The position numbers and the translations under genes were made by a program. The notes under the pieces were generated by a model. The model made no database searches and had not been told where the DNA came from. It saw only the letters and a program-made list of their open reading frames with translations. Positions 37,690-48,909 of a stretch of DNA of 64,000 nucleotides are shown here, in pieces (position 1 is the first letter of the stretch; every line of letters starts with the position of its first letter). This DNA is from Lepeophtheirus salmonis (taxonomy: Eukaryota; Arthropoda; Copepoda; Siphonostomatoida; Caligidae), in contig NC_052133.2 of NCBI RefSeq assembly GCF_016086655.4, positions 11,740,301 to 11,804,300 of the forward strand. Direction: 5' to 3'.

Positions 37690-38150
37690 AATGATAACTA
37701 GAGATTTGAAAAGAGAGACATTCCCGGAGAGCTTGAAAAAATTTCACAAAAATGTGGTAACTCTAAGAGACATCATTTGACGAGATTTACATTCCTATCC
37801 CAATGCAGGGAGATAGTGAAGAAGCTGTTGCCCTAAAAGATCCTTAATTGAGAAATTGCTATTTTTGCCATACAGAGTTGGAGAGCTCGTTCCATTTATT
37901 CTACGATTGTGAAAAATTACCCTGGTCCTTAGATTGGTGGAAGAAATGATCTGGATGAACTTTGAGGCGAGACTGAGTCCCTTGGATTGACTTATTGTAA
38001 CGTCCTCACGATATAAGCATAGGTGGAAGATTGAGTTGCTCATCTCCAAAGTAAAATATATAATATACGTAGTATATTACAAAAACCAAGAGCTCCCTTT
38101 GTGGCTCTATGATCCTGTCTGTCGGGCAATTAAATAAATAATAATACACA
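37690..38150 (+). pseudogene. non-LTR retrotransposon (LINE), 3' end of ORF2
   Basis: The plus strand reads RNCYFCHTELESSFHLFYDC from 37851, then EKLPWSLDWWKK before a stop. The spacing C-x2-C-x8-H-x4-C is the zinc-binding motif found at the end of many LINE reverse transcriptases (zf-RVT). Frame-shifted sequence on both sides looks like the rest of that C-terminal region. A tail-like AATAAATAATAAT run ends at about 38144. No RT catalytic domain is present, which fits a 5'-truncated copy. The antisense frame 37795-38049 is a shadow. Confidence 0.65.
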
Positions 38151-38154
38151 ATAT

Positions 38155-40655
38155 TTAAAGTGTGTTTACAAATAATTATTCGTCAAAACTTGTTCAAGAT
38201 CCCCTCTTCAAGAAATGTTTGATTTATCAGATCACTAGATTTACCCGTTTTTCTTTTCTCAATTTTAATAGTTTGATATTTTTGTACATTGTTTAACTCT
38301 TTACATTATAATAATACTTATAGATATGAATATATAAAAGATTTTTTTTTATGACTTAAAAAAAATATTACTTTTTTTCCATACCGATAATATTTTCAAT
38401 TTGGGGATATCGCTACAAGAACAAAGTACAAAGTATTTCGCTAAAGGATGTGTATTTAATTACATTTTTTCCCTGCAAAACATATGATTTCAGGATTTTT
38501 CTAAATTACATGAAATGTCACAACATTTATAATGAAATACATATATGTGTCCTATGCGAGAATCAAATAATTATGGGAGCTTTTAAAAACAGTTAAAAAA
38601 CAGCTTTTTAGCCATTTAATTTTAGAGGGATCCACACTCGCCACAAAAGACTTATTTTCACATTTATAATAATGATTTACAAGAGTATTATTATTATTAT
38701 ATATTTTTTTTAAAAGGCTCAATAAAATAAAATTATTCATAGCAAAAAAATATATCAAATACACTAAATATATAATTTACAAAAAGATTTTAAATCAATC
38801 CCTATTTTTCTATTCTTGAAGGACATAACATATTTTTGGTATTGGTATTTAAAAGAATCAATGAATTAATTAATCTCAAAATGAAAGTTTAAAGTAATAT
38901 AAAGAAATTTTTAAATAGTAAAGGTAAATAATATATATTTTTATCTTGTACTTTCTCGAGGAGAGGAGCTTCAAACCTTTTTCTACTAGAACAGTGTAAA
39001 TGCCAAAATGACAGACCTGTTTTTTATAGTACCAACTAGAAAACTAATTTCTTATTCTACCAATTACTTTAATTTTAACAAATATAAAAAAGTTGGGTCA
39101 GAAATAATGACACAAAATACATTACAACCTACAAACAACTGAATTTTTTCTGAAATTATGTCAAAATGACATCACATGGCCTAGCTAGGTGGTAGGCAAA
39201 CTGCAGTATACGGGTATATATTATTTAAATATAATAAAAATAAATTTAAAAGTTTTTAAATGAAATGTTATTTATTTAATTTTATAAAAGTATTTTTTTC
39301 TAATTTTATAAAATTGCACACTCAGACTTGATAATAAAATAAAAATAATTGTCTACTTTGTTGACCATTAGTTCAATATATATATATATATATATTTTTG
39401 GTTACAGTAACTAAAATTTGGTATAAATGATGAGAAATTTTGAAATGACTTATATAAAAATATGTAATGGTATAGTTTTCAATTTATCCACCCATATCAA
39501 TACCTTTTTGACCTCTTTCTGTTTGAGAAAGGAAAATTGTAAACAAAATTGGGGTTCCCAGATTTTCTTAGATCTCTGAATAAGTGAGGCTGACAATTTT
39601 TTATACTTATCGAGTTTGTTATTGCATTTTTTTTTGGTCATTGGTTATGGCTCCCAATTTTTTTTTTTTTTTTTGCATTACAAAACTGTCATGAGAATAG
39701 ATAAATTCGGAACAAAGGAGTTTTTGAAGATTAAACTTGGAGAAGATAATTCTGAATTTATTATTTTTAGTTGAATTAATCTTTCTTTGGGAACCTACAG
39801 AGACTTAATGTTTCTAAAATGTTGATAAATAGTAAATTTAGCTCAAGCTGGCTTTCTTTATTTCCTTCCAGAATTATAACTGGTATCTGCTGAAACTGCA
39901 ATTGATGAGCTATTTCGTTAATTCAATCTTAATATTAAAATACCTTTTATTTTATATTAAATAACTAAATTTTTGTTCTTCTTTAATTAACAAGCAACTG
40001 AATCAACACAAATTGGCATTTAAAAAATTATGTAATTGAAAAAGTTCTAATTCAGATGCAAAAATTGAAAACTGTATCGCTTAAGCCGTATAAGTACCAA
40101 AGTTTAAAAATTGGTATTGACTTCTTTGTGTGTGCATCGTATAGACTACAAACCATAAGATGGATTGAGTTAATGTTTGACGAGTAACTAACTTGAAATA
40201 CTGCTCTAAACAATGGCTACTTTTTGAGTATTTTCAATATAGGTGCACTTTTATTATACTCTGCATTTTTGTGAAAACTTAATATGTGCACAAATCTTTG
40301 CCATAAAGCATTAGACTTTAAGGATAACTTTGAGCTATTTAGCTAAAATATTCGATAACTAAGTCTAGATTATAAATATGTAAGTTTTATCAAATAATTA
40401 TTGAAAGCATTAAAATTTCTATTTAACTTTTTGGGAATGAGTACAGACCAAAAGAATGCATGACAAAGGTAATTATCATAAAACAAATAATGTATATTTT
40501 ATAAGTTCATATAGCAGAGACTAATTATTTTTTCATCCTGAACGGCCAAAAATCCGTATCTTTTTTCAAACTAACTTTTTTACCAATGATAATTTCTGTT
40601 AATTGTATATAAATTGAAGTTGTAGATAACCCCAGGTGCCATATCTTGGTGTGTA
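38155..40655. other. A+T-rich intergenic DNA with (TA) microsatellite
   Basis: A (TA)n run lies at 39376-39395. Poly-T runs at 39660-39674. No gene or family repeat supported. Confidence 0.5.
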
Positions 40656-40662
40656 AAAACAT

Positions 40663-40968
40663 TTAAGGTGAATTAAACCGAAAGACATTCTTTTTAATAA
40701 AACCAGTGCCAACATCATAAAAAAACTCAACAATTTCCTTTATTATATCCACATTTTCGACAATTGGACTTCCGTAGCGTGGTGCATCTTTAACATCACA
40801 ATTACCGAAACGGAAACGACGAAAACAAAATTTTGCGGGATTGGCTGTTGCAGTATCAAGACCATAAACACTATTCACATTTTCAGCCTCTTGACTTGTG
40901 TTTTCATCTTTATCGAAGAAAAACTGTCTAATATAGCGTATTTTCTCTTTCTGGTGCTCATTATTGAC
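40663..40968 (-). pseudogene. mariner transposase N-terminal domain (HTH_48 type)
   Basis: An uninterrupted minus-strand reading frame of about 100 codons. EHQKEKIRYIRQFFFDKDEN is followed by VNSVYGLDTATANPAKFCFR, then RFRFGNCDVKDAPRYGSPIV and ENVDIIKEIVEFF. This is the N-terminal helix-turn-helix and linker of Hsmar1/SETMAR-like mariners, in which the linker usually reads W..RF..G.FD..D..R.GRP. No second helix-turn-helix or catalytic domain follows before the stop. The 5' flanking DNA (40970-41080) is shared with the 25.6-26.4-kb remnant. The lack of stops over 100 codons makes it one of the least decayed transposase pieces here. Confidence 0.85.
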
Positions 40969-41084
40969 GCGCCTTTAAACAATACTGATTCAAATAATCA
41001 CAAATATCTTCTCTTTTTAACATCATCTAGCTTAAACTACTCACACTTATACAACCAGAGATATACATTATTAAAGCCATCCCT

Positions 41085-41930
41085 AGAGAAAATAAAGAAT
41101 TTATTTTTTCTACACCTATTATAAGTCTTCTTAAAATTTAATTTAATTTGTTAATATTTGAAATGGGGTTTCGCATATAAAAAATAAATCTGTATTATGG
41201 TCAAAAAAATGGTTACCAACATGTATTCCTTAAAGGAATAAACTAACACTTAATTTCAAATAATTAACAAAAATGTTGTATACATTCACAAAATAAAGAC
41301 ATTGAATGAATGCTGTAGTATTTACTATAAAAACCACAACATAAACGAGCATAAATAGTACTGCAAGATTAGAGTATTCAACATTTGGTAAATATTAATT
41401 ATGATTAAAAAATGTGAATATGGGACAAGAAACAAATACCAACCACTTTTGGTGTAGTTTTAAAATAATGCACCTTTTTCTTACTTTTTAATTATCTTTA
41501 TTTATAGGTTTAAAGATATCGGAGGCAGTTAGTCTAATAGTATAAGCAAATATAATATATATATTGAATATAATTTGAAAAAAATAAAAATAAAATGTGT
41601 TACAATTTCTACTTTTGATAAAAAGGCTTTCTTTGATGTGACAAATTGTATAGTAAACTAAACACGACACTACGTAACAAAATATAGTTGTGGAACCACG
41701 TAGTTACTTTGTAAAATAAACAAGTTCCCAATGTAATATTATTTATTCTTTCTTTACGTTTGGCCAAGGATTTCCATTTTACCTACTAGGTAAAACGTAT
41801 TTTTAGAGAACAGCTGTAAAATTCATAAAGGTTATAAAACAAGTTTTCTACATCAGAAAAGAGTTTTATTATTGTTTCATGATAATAAAGTTTTGTTATA
41901 CACATTTTTGAAAAACATTCTTATAAAGTC
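41085..41930. other. A+T-rich intergenic DNA, no supported gene
   Basis: No repeat family recognised. Short frames at 40891-41124 and 41488-41670 have no domain. Confidence 0.5.
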
Positions 41931-41934
41931 AATG

Positions 41935-42030
41935 TGCGAAGGTTCGCGTCTAGGTCGTTCCTAGAAAAGAAATATACTTTATATATATGGATACGTTTCC
42001 TAGGTCAGATGGATTAAGTGTATTGATATT
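41935..42030 (+). repeat. tRNA-derived SINE, central fragment
   Basis: Contains the B-box-like GAAGGTTCGCGTCTAGGTCG, then TTCCTAGAAAAGAAATATAC, then GGATACGTTTCCTAGGTCAG and ATGGATTAAGTG. This is the same order as in the complete copy at 55259-55492. Both ends are missing. Confidence 0.7.
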
Positions 42031-42224
42031 ACGTGTTTATATCTGAAACTTATTTCTTGATTTAAATAGACGTACACAGAAGACAGAACTACAATAACTC
42101 ATAATATTGCCTAGAGGTTAACAAATATTAAAAAAAATGAAAAGTACATTATTTGTTTGTATATCTGGACATAATTTTGAAATAGTTTGTTAATCATTCT
42201 TTGTAGACTTGGAACTATCGTACT

Positions 42225-42425
42225 ATTACTATTGTGGGATCTATAAGACAAAGTCCTTGTAAGACTTGGATTAATTTTTGTATATGTCCTTGCTTGTTAC
42301 GGAATGGGACTTTTATTTTATTATCTTTCTTTTTAAAGCTTATGGCAGATAATCTAATGAAACCCCATAATAGCAAAGTTGTTCTTCTCCCAAACATTCT
42401 TCTTATTATCTGGATTACCACATTC
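42225..42425 (+). repeat. R1 dispersed repeat copy
   Basis: Forward copy: AAAGTCCTTGTAAGACTTGG, CTTATGGCAGATAATCTAAT and GAAACCCCATAATAGCAAAG occupy the expected R1 order, followed by TTCTCCCAAACATTCTTCTT. The 42234-42497 frame is incidental. Confidence 0.55.
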
Positions 42426-42659
42426 AATTGTGTGGGTCTTTTTTTTTACATCCCGGATGGACGTATTTTATACAACACGGATAATAGAGAACAATAATAT
42501 GAAAAGGGATGTAAATCGTATGTATTTTTTAGCTGGCCCTTTATTTTGGAATTGTTGATCTGAAGAATGAATTTTCTTTTCCTATGCAGTTCTCAGTATT
42601 ATTTCATTCCTGAGTAGTGAACTTCCTTTCCTAAATAAATTCAATTATATTCAAAACAT

Positions 42660-42905
42660 GATGGAACATGTCTGCTCATAAAAGACGGAGAGTAACCTTG
42701 ATTTTGTTGCAGAGTAATGTAAATCCTTGTAAGACTCAGTGTTGAATTGAAAATCAACTTTGGAGTCATTTGTGGCAATGTTCTTTTTTATTTCTTTCTC
42801 CTCCCGTGTCACAGCTGTTGATTGGAGCTGATCTAAAGAAACGTCATAACAACTAACCTTTTTTTCTAGAACATTCTTCAGATTGTTATTGCTCTCATGT
42901 TGATT
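42660..42905 (+). repeat. R1 dispersed repeat copy with 5' extension
   Basis: Starts with AAAAGACGGAGAGTAACC, the upstream R1 extension seen at 58.25 kb, then GTAAATCCTTGTAAGACTC, TGTCACAGCTGTTGATTGGA, GCTGATCTAAAGAAACGTCA and CATTCTTCAGATTGTTATT. It lies only ~300 bp from the previous copy. Confidence 0.65.
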
Positions 42906-42962
42906 TTCTGTTTCTTTTTTTTAACATACCCAAAATACAGACAATTGTCATAACTAAATATA

Positions 42963-43045
42963 AAGTGACGTAGCTCAGTGGACAATACGCTGGGGAGAAG
43001 TTATTCGCCTTTTATCAATGCACGTAGGTCTAATAACCGATTGCT
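42963..43045 (+). repeat. tRNA-derived SINE head fragment
   Basis: GTGACGTAGCTCAGTGGACA followed by ATACGCTGGGGAGAAGTTAT is the clearest A-box/D-arm-like head of the SINE family in the window. CACGTAGGTCTAATAACC stands where the B box would be but has lost the GGTTCG core. Confidence 0.6.
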
Positions 43046-43049
43046 TGCT

Positions 43050-44525
43050 TCTTTGTAAATATGATGTATATAAAAAATCACGGGTAGTATTGCATATCGT
43101 TTTTCAAATTGTCAAGGTTCCACGTCATTGTTTATTATTTGTATATTATACTCTATATACTTGAATGTATGACCAGTCCCTTGGGTTTAACTGATGGAAT
43201 TAAGTGTTCATTATAACATATTTCGTTCTTAGTAAATACAATACAAATATACATTTTGTACTATCTACCTTATTAAGTAATTCTCTCGTGGTCTCAACTT
43301 TTTTAGTTTTCCTTTTACCATATTTTCGTTCGCATTTCTCGGTAAACCTTTTTATAAGCCAAGGTATTGTTGGTTCCTTGTATATGAGTGATTTTACTTC
43401 TGTTACAACACCTGTGTATGGACTATGAAATATTTATTTTTTCTTTTAAAAAAATTGTTTTTAATTTTAATACATATTAGATCAGTTTATTATATACTCA
43501 ACTTTATATCATATAGTTCACGTTAAATACTGTATTTCATTCAATAACTATGCAAAGTTATTGACTTAAATGTTTTATTGTTTATCGAAATACAATACTA
43601 TGCATTAATGTATTAACGTTAATATATCTACAAATTATATTTTTAAACAGTTCCAGGGTAAATTTAAATTTAGAGATACATCAACAAGCCGATTTTGTAT
43701 ACTCTGTGAGTATTATTTATTATTTGTATACAAATTAGCAGTGTTATTGATTCAAACTACTTTCATGAGGGAATAAGGAATTTTTACTTTTATTTTACCT
43801 ACATCGGGAAGAAGTTTTTGGAATGCATTTCTAAATATAAGCAGGTACCACATACACACTTTCTAGATAGAAATAACCTTACAGGTATAACATATATGGC
43901 TGGCCATCAGTTTTTAATCTCTTTCATTTTATTTATTCCATGATAAGTTGATCGTGGTGTAAAACACTAAAATTAAATATTTCAGAAAAATTTTCAAACT
44001 TTAATCTATATTTTATAACTTGTTCGATATATCCACCTAGTTTATCAATTACTGCCATTAGACAATATTAAAATGTCTAACACACTGCACGCACCATGTC
44101 TTAGGGAATTTTCTGGATTTCCTGTTGACATTAGGCGCCCACTTCTTGGTTTGTCATAATCTTTTACTGTCTCTCGAATCTTCTTTATCTTTTATTTTAC
44201 AGGATTCGTACTAATTGAATGTCTCAAAATTCGAAATATATCAATATAAGAAGAAAAGGAATTAGCTCAGATTGTGTTACAAGCAGTCAAATTGTATATA
44301 TAACACTTTGTCTCAATAATACTATGCGCCAAATCTTAGAAGTTGAAGATTTTTGGACAACCCTATATATCCTAAAAAACTAATAATATACATTCAGGTT
44401 TATGTTCACACAGTATGGAATCCAATGTTTTAAAAACATCCTCACAACGTTTTCAACTATATATTACGTTCTTTATGAGCGACAAGGTATCGAACTTAAG
44501 TACATTGTTAAAATAAAATAATGTG
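43050..44525. other. A+T-rich intergenic DNA, no supported gene
   Basis: The 74-codon frame at 43204-43428 has a hydrophobic stretch but no recognisable identity. No repeat detected. Confidence 0.45.
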
Positions 44526-44529
44526 AGGT

Positions 44530-45277
44530 CCATTGCAATCTGAGCACTTAATAATTCAAGAATTGATGTAGCTTAAGAGATTGAAATGTATTCATATTTT
44601 GAGATAATAAAGTATCATCAATTTGTTACAAAACAAAACAAACCTGAGAGCTTTTTAGCTTACGTACAGGTCGAGAAAAGGATCCTTTATCGTGATTTAC
44701 GAATTTTTATAGGTGCAGTCCAGCCACTTGGGTGTTCTAGGAGCACCGTCTACGCCATCAGAAAGTCCGAAACGTTGGAGAGTAAAGAGGGCTCTGTCAA
44801 AAAGGCCCTCAAATCCATGATGGGTCATGCAAGATATCTCGGAGTTTCACATCAAGCTGTCCAGAGAGCTATAAAAATGGTTGGAAAGAACCTTTTGACA
44901 CCACCAATTATAAAAACCCATCTCTTTCATGTAAAGACTCATTTGACTGAGTCTTTTGAACTCTTGTTTGACACTTTTGGCCTCCTATAGACTTGTGGCA
45001 AACCCCCGAGGGGATGACCTGAAGTGTGTAGAACCCAATATCGATGCCCTAAAAGCCACTATAAATCATTATTGGCACACCATGACAGAGGATTACATCT
45101 GCAGCGGGTGCTAGGCTATCCTTTGCCGTCTGTAAGCCATGATTACCCCTAAGGAGACTATATTAATTATTAAGATAACTCACACACACTTCTATTTATG
45201 GTATTAATTATGTTGAAATTCTATAATAAATTATATATTGTTGAAGTTTAAAATTCCAAGTGTGCATATTTCAATAA
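44530..45277 (+). mobile_element. internally deleted mariner element, copy 3 (both termini visible)
   Basis: This is the best copy of the deleted family, ~748 bp long. The left terminus is CCATTGCAATCTGAGCACTT (44530-44549). The right terminus, reverse-complemented, is ATTGAAATATGCACACTTGG (ends at 45275). Inside is a 134-codon open frame (44586-44990): CSRSTVYAIRKS at residues ~50-61 (first helix-turn-helix) and HARYLGVSHQAVQRAIKMVG at ~81-100 (second helix-turn-helix). It ends in the junction SFELLFDTFGLL. In another frame NIDALKATINHYWHTMTEDY is the family C-terminus. The catalytic core between junction and C-terminus is deleted, as in copies 1 and 2. Confidence 0.86.
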
Positions 45278-45279
45278 AT

Positions 45280-45690
45280 CCTCTCTGTATATTGGATATA
45301 TCATTCGGCAATATCTCCTTAAAATAAATGAGAATTAACGTGCATATGTATTTAGAGTCAAGGGTGCTTGTATTCACATTAAAGATTATTATATGGTATA
45401 AGTTTATAATACCATTTAATAAAAATTATCACAAAATATGATTTCATTTATTGGGAAATTAATTATTCAATGGTAGACATATTGAGGTAAGTATTCAATA
45501 GGTTTTTTTTGTTTTTTTAAAATTTGCAAATAATAAATTAACACTATCGAAAGGCACATCAATTCTAAATTTAATCAATTGAGTAATGGAGGAAATTTAT
45601 ATTTTGTGTACTAAAAGTAATATTCCTGCTAAGAATGTCCTTTTAATCGAAAACTAAATCATTTTTTAAAAAAAACATACTAATACAATT
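45280..45690. other. A+T-rich intergenic DNA, no supported gene
   Basis: Only simple sequence, including G-T8-G-T7 at 45502-45518. Confidence 0.5.
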
Positions 45691-45694
45691 GGAT

Positions 45695-46280
45695 TAAATA
45701 ATAATGACAACAGCCAAGGAAATGAAAATTCGTTCTTCAGATTATAAATTAAGAAAAAAATGGCCAATCTAAAAATAAAACACGATTTACACGTTTAATA
45801 ATCACTAGTACGTGAAAAAGGAACAGTAACACAGATTATTTGTTCTATAGTTATGAGAGTAAGCTCTTGTTGAACTAAGAGTAGAACTGAGGATCAATAT
45901 CACTGTAATTCCTACCTATTTTATTGTTAGTTAATGCGTGATATTATTGTTTATTTCCTTTTAATCATACAGATGTTCGTAAATAATTTAATGAAATGTC
46001 GTGCCAACTAAATTTTAAATATCTCTCTGAATTGTTTTTTTTCCTTCTTTTTTTTGCTAACGACACTCATGATGAGTTATATAATATCCTTTTCCTTTTT
46101 CTTTAAATACAAAAAACTTTAAAAATGTATATTTGTGACTTTATTCATGGAATATAATTAAAAATAAGACGTGCCACAACACGTAAGGATACCTAATATG
46201 TATATCCTTATAATATTTTGTATTAAAGTAGTTCATGAATATTTGTTCAAATTTGAGAATTATATATCAACTTTATATTT
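45695..46280 (+). repeat. R1 dispersed repeat copy with both extensions
   Basis: The 5' extension GACAACAGCCAAGGAAATGA / TTCGTTCTTCAGATTATAAA precedes the R1 core: AAGCTCTTGTTGAACTAAGA, GTAGAACTGAGGATCAATAT, TAATTTAATGAAATGTCGTG. A 3' extension, GAATATTTGTTCAAATTTGA, recurs after the 52.05-kb copy. It shows that the R1 family is at least ~550 bp long. Confidence 0.6.
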
Positions 46281-46284
46281 AAAA

Positions 46285-46815
46285 AATTAAAATTTCAATA
46301 GAAATAGTTATGATCTATTTTGTTTTTTGAGCATACTCTATTTAAAAGTTATTTACTACTAAAAAAATACTCATTGAATATTCGTAGAAATTTTGAAACA
46401 TATTGATCAATTTTTTTACAAAAAAAAATATTATTTCATTAGAAGGAGGCGTTGAAATAGATTAAGTATTTTAAAGTTTTGATACTAATGAGTAAAGTTT
46501 ATGTCTACCTAATGACACATTATGTTTATAGAGTAATGGTGTTGGCACGATATAATATTTTGTACCGGTTCCAATACTGAAATTAGTATCGTTATTTTGA
46601 TAAGTTTCGATATTTTTAAGCAAAAATATAAAACAAAAATGTCGTTAAAAATGCAATTTACACGAAGTAATTTTGTTTAAAATGAAGGGCGAGTATTAAT
46701 TGAGACTTTTGATGAAGTTAAAAGACCATTTTCATTCTTGCTTTGATTTATACAGAACAATTTTCTGGCCACAAAAATTAGAGAGGCAGTATACTTTATG
46801 CATGATGTAATGACA
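46285..46815. other. A+T-rich intergenic DNA
   Basis: Around 46545-46605, CACGATATAATATTTTGTAC, CGGTTCCAATACTGA and a GTATCG..TTTCGATA pattern hint at an old repeat related to the ACCG-rich scrap at 13.0 kb. This is not firm enough to call. Confidence 0.35.
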
Positions 46816-46822
46816 CTTCAAT

Positions 46823-47075
46823 TAGTGTTGTGCCAGTCTTTATTTATTCGCTTCTGTCAAGTTTTACGACTGGTCCTATCAGTCCATGGGACCTCTCCTT
46901 AAGACTGTCGGTTCTTCGGACTATCAGTAGTAGAACTGATTTTAAAAATATATATATATATATACATGTGTGACATCATTGATGACTGAACTATATACGT
47001 TTTACGACTGATATGCTGGATTGAACTGGACAGGACCACAGTCTTCAGTCCTAAATATAGACCGACACAACATTT
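46823..47075 (+). mobile_element. hAT-type MITE, 253 bp, with 8-bp target duplication
   Basis: The left end TAGTGTTGTGCCAGTCTTTA (46823) and the right end, reverse-complemented, with GTTGTGTCGGTC near 47072 form terminal inverted repeats. The flanks are ACTTCAAT (46815-46822) and ACTTCAAG (47076-47083), an 8-bp target duplication with one mismatch, as expected for hAT elements. The interior is rich in GGTCC/GGACT blocks and has a (TA)n run at 46948-46964. It has no coding capacity. It is the same family as 51626-52040. Confidence 0.75.
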
Positions 47076-47079
47076 ACTT

Positions 47080-47950
47080 CAAGAAACTTGTTTGAATAGT
47101 AATTGAGGATAATACCGTTTTAAATGTCTCAGTAGCCCGGTATCACAATTGTAAAAAAAACCAAACACCACAGGAGTGCACATTAAATAAATCATTTTAA
47201 ATTTGTGTTTTTTTTTTGGGGGGGTGGAGGGGGTTCTTAACCATGTTAATAAAAGGATATAATATCACACAATGATCAAAGGAATAGTGAGCTTCTCCTG
47301 GTTTAAGTTACAAAACATATTTGTCAGCATGTTTTTACAGAATACTGCATTGAGTAATTGTTTGCTGTATCAAATAAAAACTATGTCATTCATTTTTATA
47401 CATAAAGAGTTATTTTACAAAATAACAACTAAGTCTTTATCAATAATATGACTCTTTTATTTTGACTAGTTTATAAATGACAATTGGAATATATAAAAAA
47501 AATAAAGAGGAATATATTTAATGAAATTAATCATAATTAAAAGAAAAATAAATGAAACAGCCTAAAGATGTTTTGTTTTTTTGGTTAAATAAGGAATTTA
47601 ATTAGGTTAAAATATCCTTGTTTACTTTTCTAAAATTACTAGGGCTCGATTGATATGTGTTGCTTGTAAATAACCAATTGATCTACCTATGTATATATAA
47701 GTTACAAAAATCACACAATAGCCCTACCGCAGTCACTTTAGTCCCTATATATATTTTTTCACCTAATCAAGCATGGCAATTTTTTCAATACACTCTATAA
47801 TTTTTCAAAAGATAAGACTTTAGTGATCCTCAAACTATGGCACGCCTGAGTATGAGTGGGTATAGGGAAAATACAAAAATTATTGCATAAAATTTTTTTA
47901 AATGGTGACTGACATAAATGACATTAATTATGTTTAACTAAAAAATGGTG
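47080..47950. other. A+T-rich intergenic DNA, no supported gene
   Basis: A T9-G7-TGGAGGGGG run near 47211-47233 is notable only for composition. Nothing else recognised. Confidence 0.5.
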
Positions 47951-47954
47951 ATGA

Positions 47955-48177
47955 AATAAAAAATAGAAAGGCGTACGTACCTCTATGGACAACGCATTCG
48001 GGATAAAATATTTTCAGAACTCCTTGCCAGTAGGTTACCAAGGTCGTTCTTAGAAAAGAAATTATACTTAATGTATATTGACTTCAAAAACAGTTCCTTG
48101 GTCAGATGAAGTAATTGTAAGACTTAAACTTAATCAGTGCAACTCCATCTGATCAATTAAGGGAACATTAAAAAAAA
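47955..48177 (+). repeat. tRNA-derived SINE, nearly full length
   Basis: Order of blocks: CCTCTATGGACAACGCATTC (A-box region), GTAGGTTACCAAGGTCG (eroded B box), TTCTTAGAAAAGAAATTATA, TCCTTGGTCAGATGAAGTAA, ACTTAAACTTAATCAGTGCA, ACTCCATCTGATCAATTAAG and a terminal A7. It matches 55259-55492 throughout. I could not identify a convincing target-site duplication. Confidence 0.75.
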
Positions 48178-48354
48178 CTTTGAATAATGGTCGTACATGG
48201 AATTTTGGAAACCACTGGTTAGAAGACATAGTCAAATTTTTATTGAGTCCAGGCTAGTTTTTAGATTAGATTTAATGATAAAATAAAATTCAAAAACTTA
48301 TAGTTGATTACACTGCCCATTAACTCCACTGATTTTCAGAGTAATAAAGAAATA

Positions 48355-48905
48355 AATAATTGGTTGGAAAAAAGTAATTTCGTATCTTTTGCTTTATTTC
48401 AATGCTTAATACGAATTACTATAATAATCGAATTTAAACCAAGTATGCCCTGTTCTGAGGGCAGAAGTGAGCGTTTGACCGTAGGGGAGCAGCTCATAGT
48501 AGATTATTCCCCCCCCCAATCCCATCAAACGCAAAACATCACTTTCCTGGCAGCTAATTCTGAGCCCCTTCGTTGGCTTTTGACACGATCTTGGTCACAT
48601 GAAATTGACATAAGTGACCCATTTTATATCGACATTTTTGACGACAGTCCTAATAGTGCTCTGTGCATCATTCAGCTCTCCTACAGTAGAGTGAAATCGT
48701 TCGAACCACTGCATTGCATCACCTACTGAAATAGCATCGGCCCCGCAAATATCACAAACATTATTGGGAGCCTTCGATGCGTTTTTCCCTTTCCGGTAGT
48801 AAAAATGTAAGGTATGGCAAATTTATTTTTTTGAAACCTCCATATTCGACCCACGATAACTTACGACTGAACCGGCAAAGTGCAATAATGTAAAAACACA
48901 TATCA
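48355..48905 (-). mobile_element. Hsmar1/cecropia-like mariner, second deletion derivative
   Basis: The right-hand end on the minus strand reads, on the plus strand, TTGGTTGGAAAAAAGTAATT (48359), close to the Hsmar1-type terminal repeat, followed by TTTATTTCAATGCTTAATAC as at 31.7 kb. Minus-strand coding relics: MEVSKK (near 48840), FYYRKGKNASKAPNNVCDIC, GADAISVGDAMQWFERFHST (first helix-turn-helix), then VDIKWVTYVNF (first catalytic Asp retained) and, frameshifted, IYYELLPYGQTLTSALR. The second helix-turn-helix and everything after QTL.SAL are missing. The losses differ from those in the 31.7-kb copy. A C9 run near 48509 is inside. The plus-strand 141-codon frame 48304-48729 is antisense. 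Confidence 0.82.
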
Positions 48906-48909
48906 AAAA

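Noticed and set aside
48304..48729. 141-codon plus-strand frame
   Set aside because: Antisense to the mariner remnant at 48355-48905, and it extends into its terminal region.
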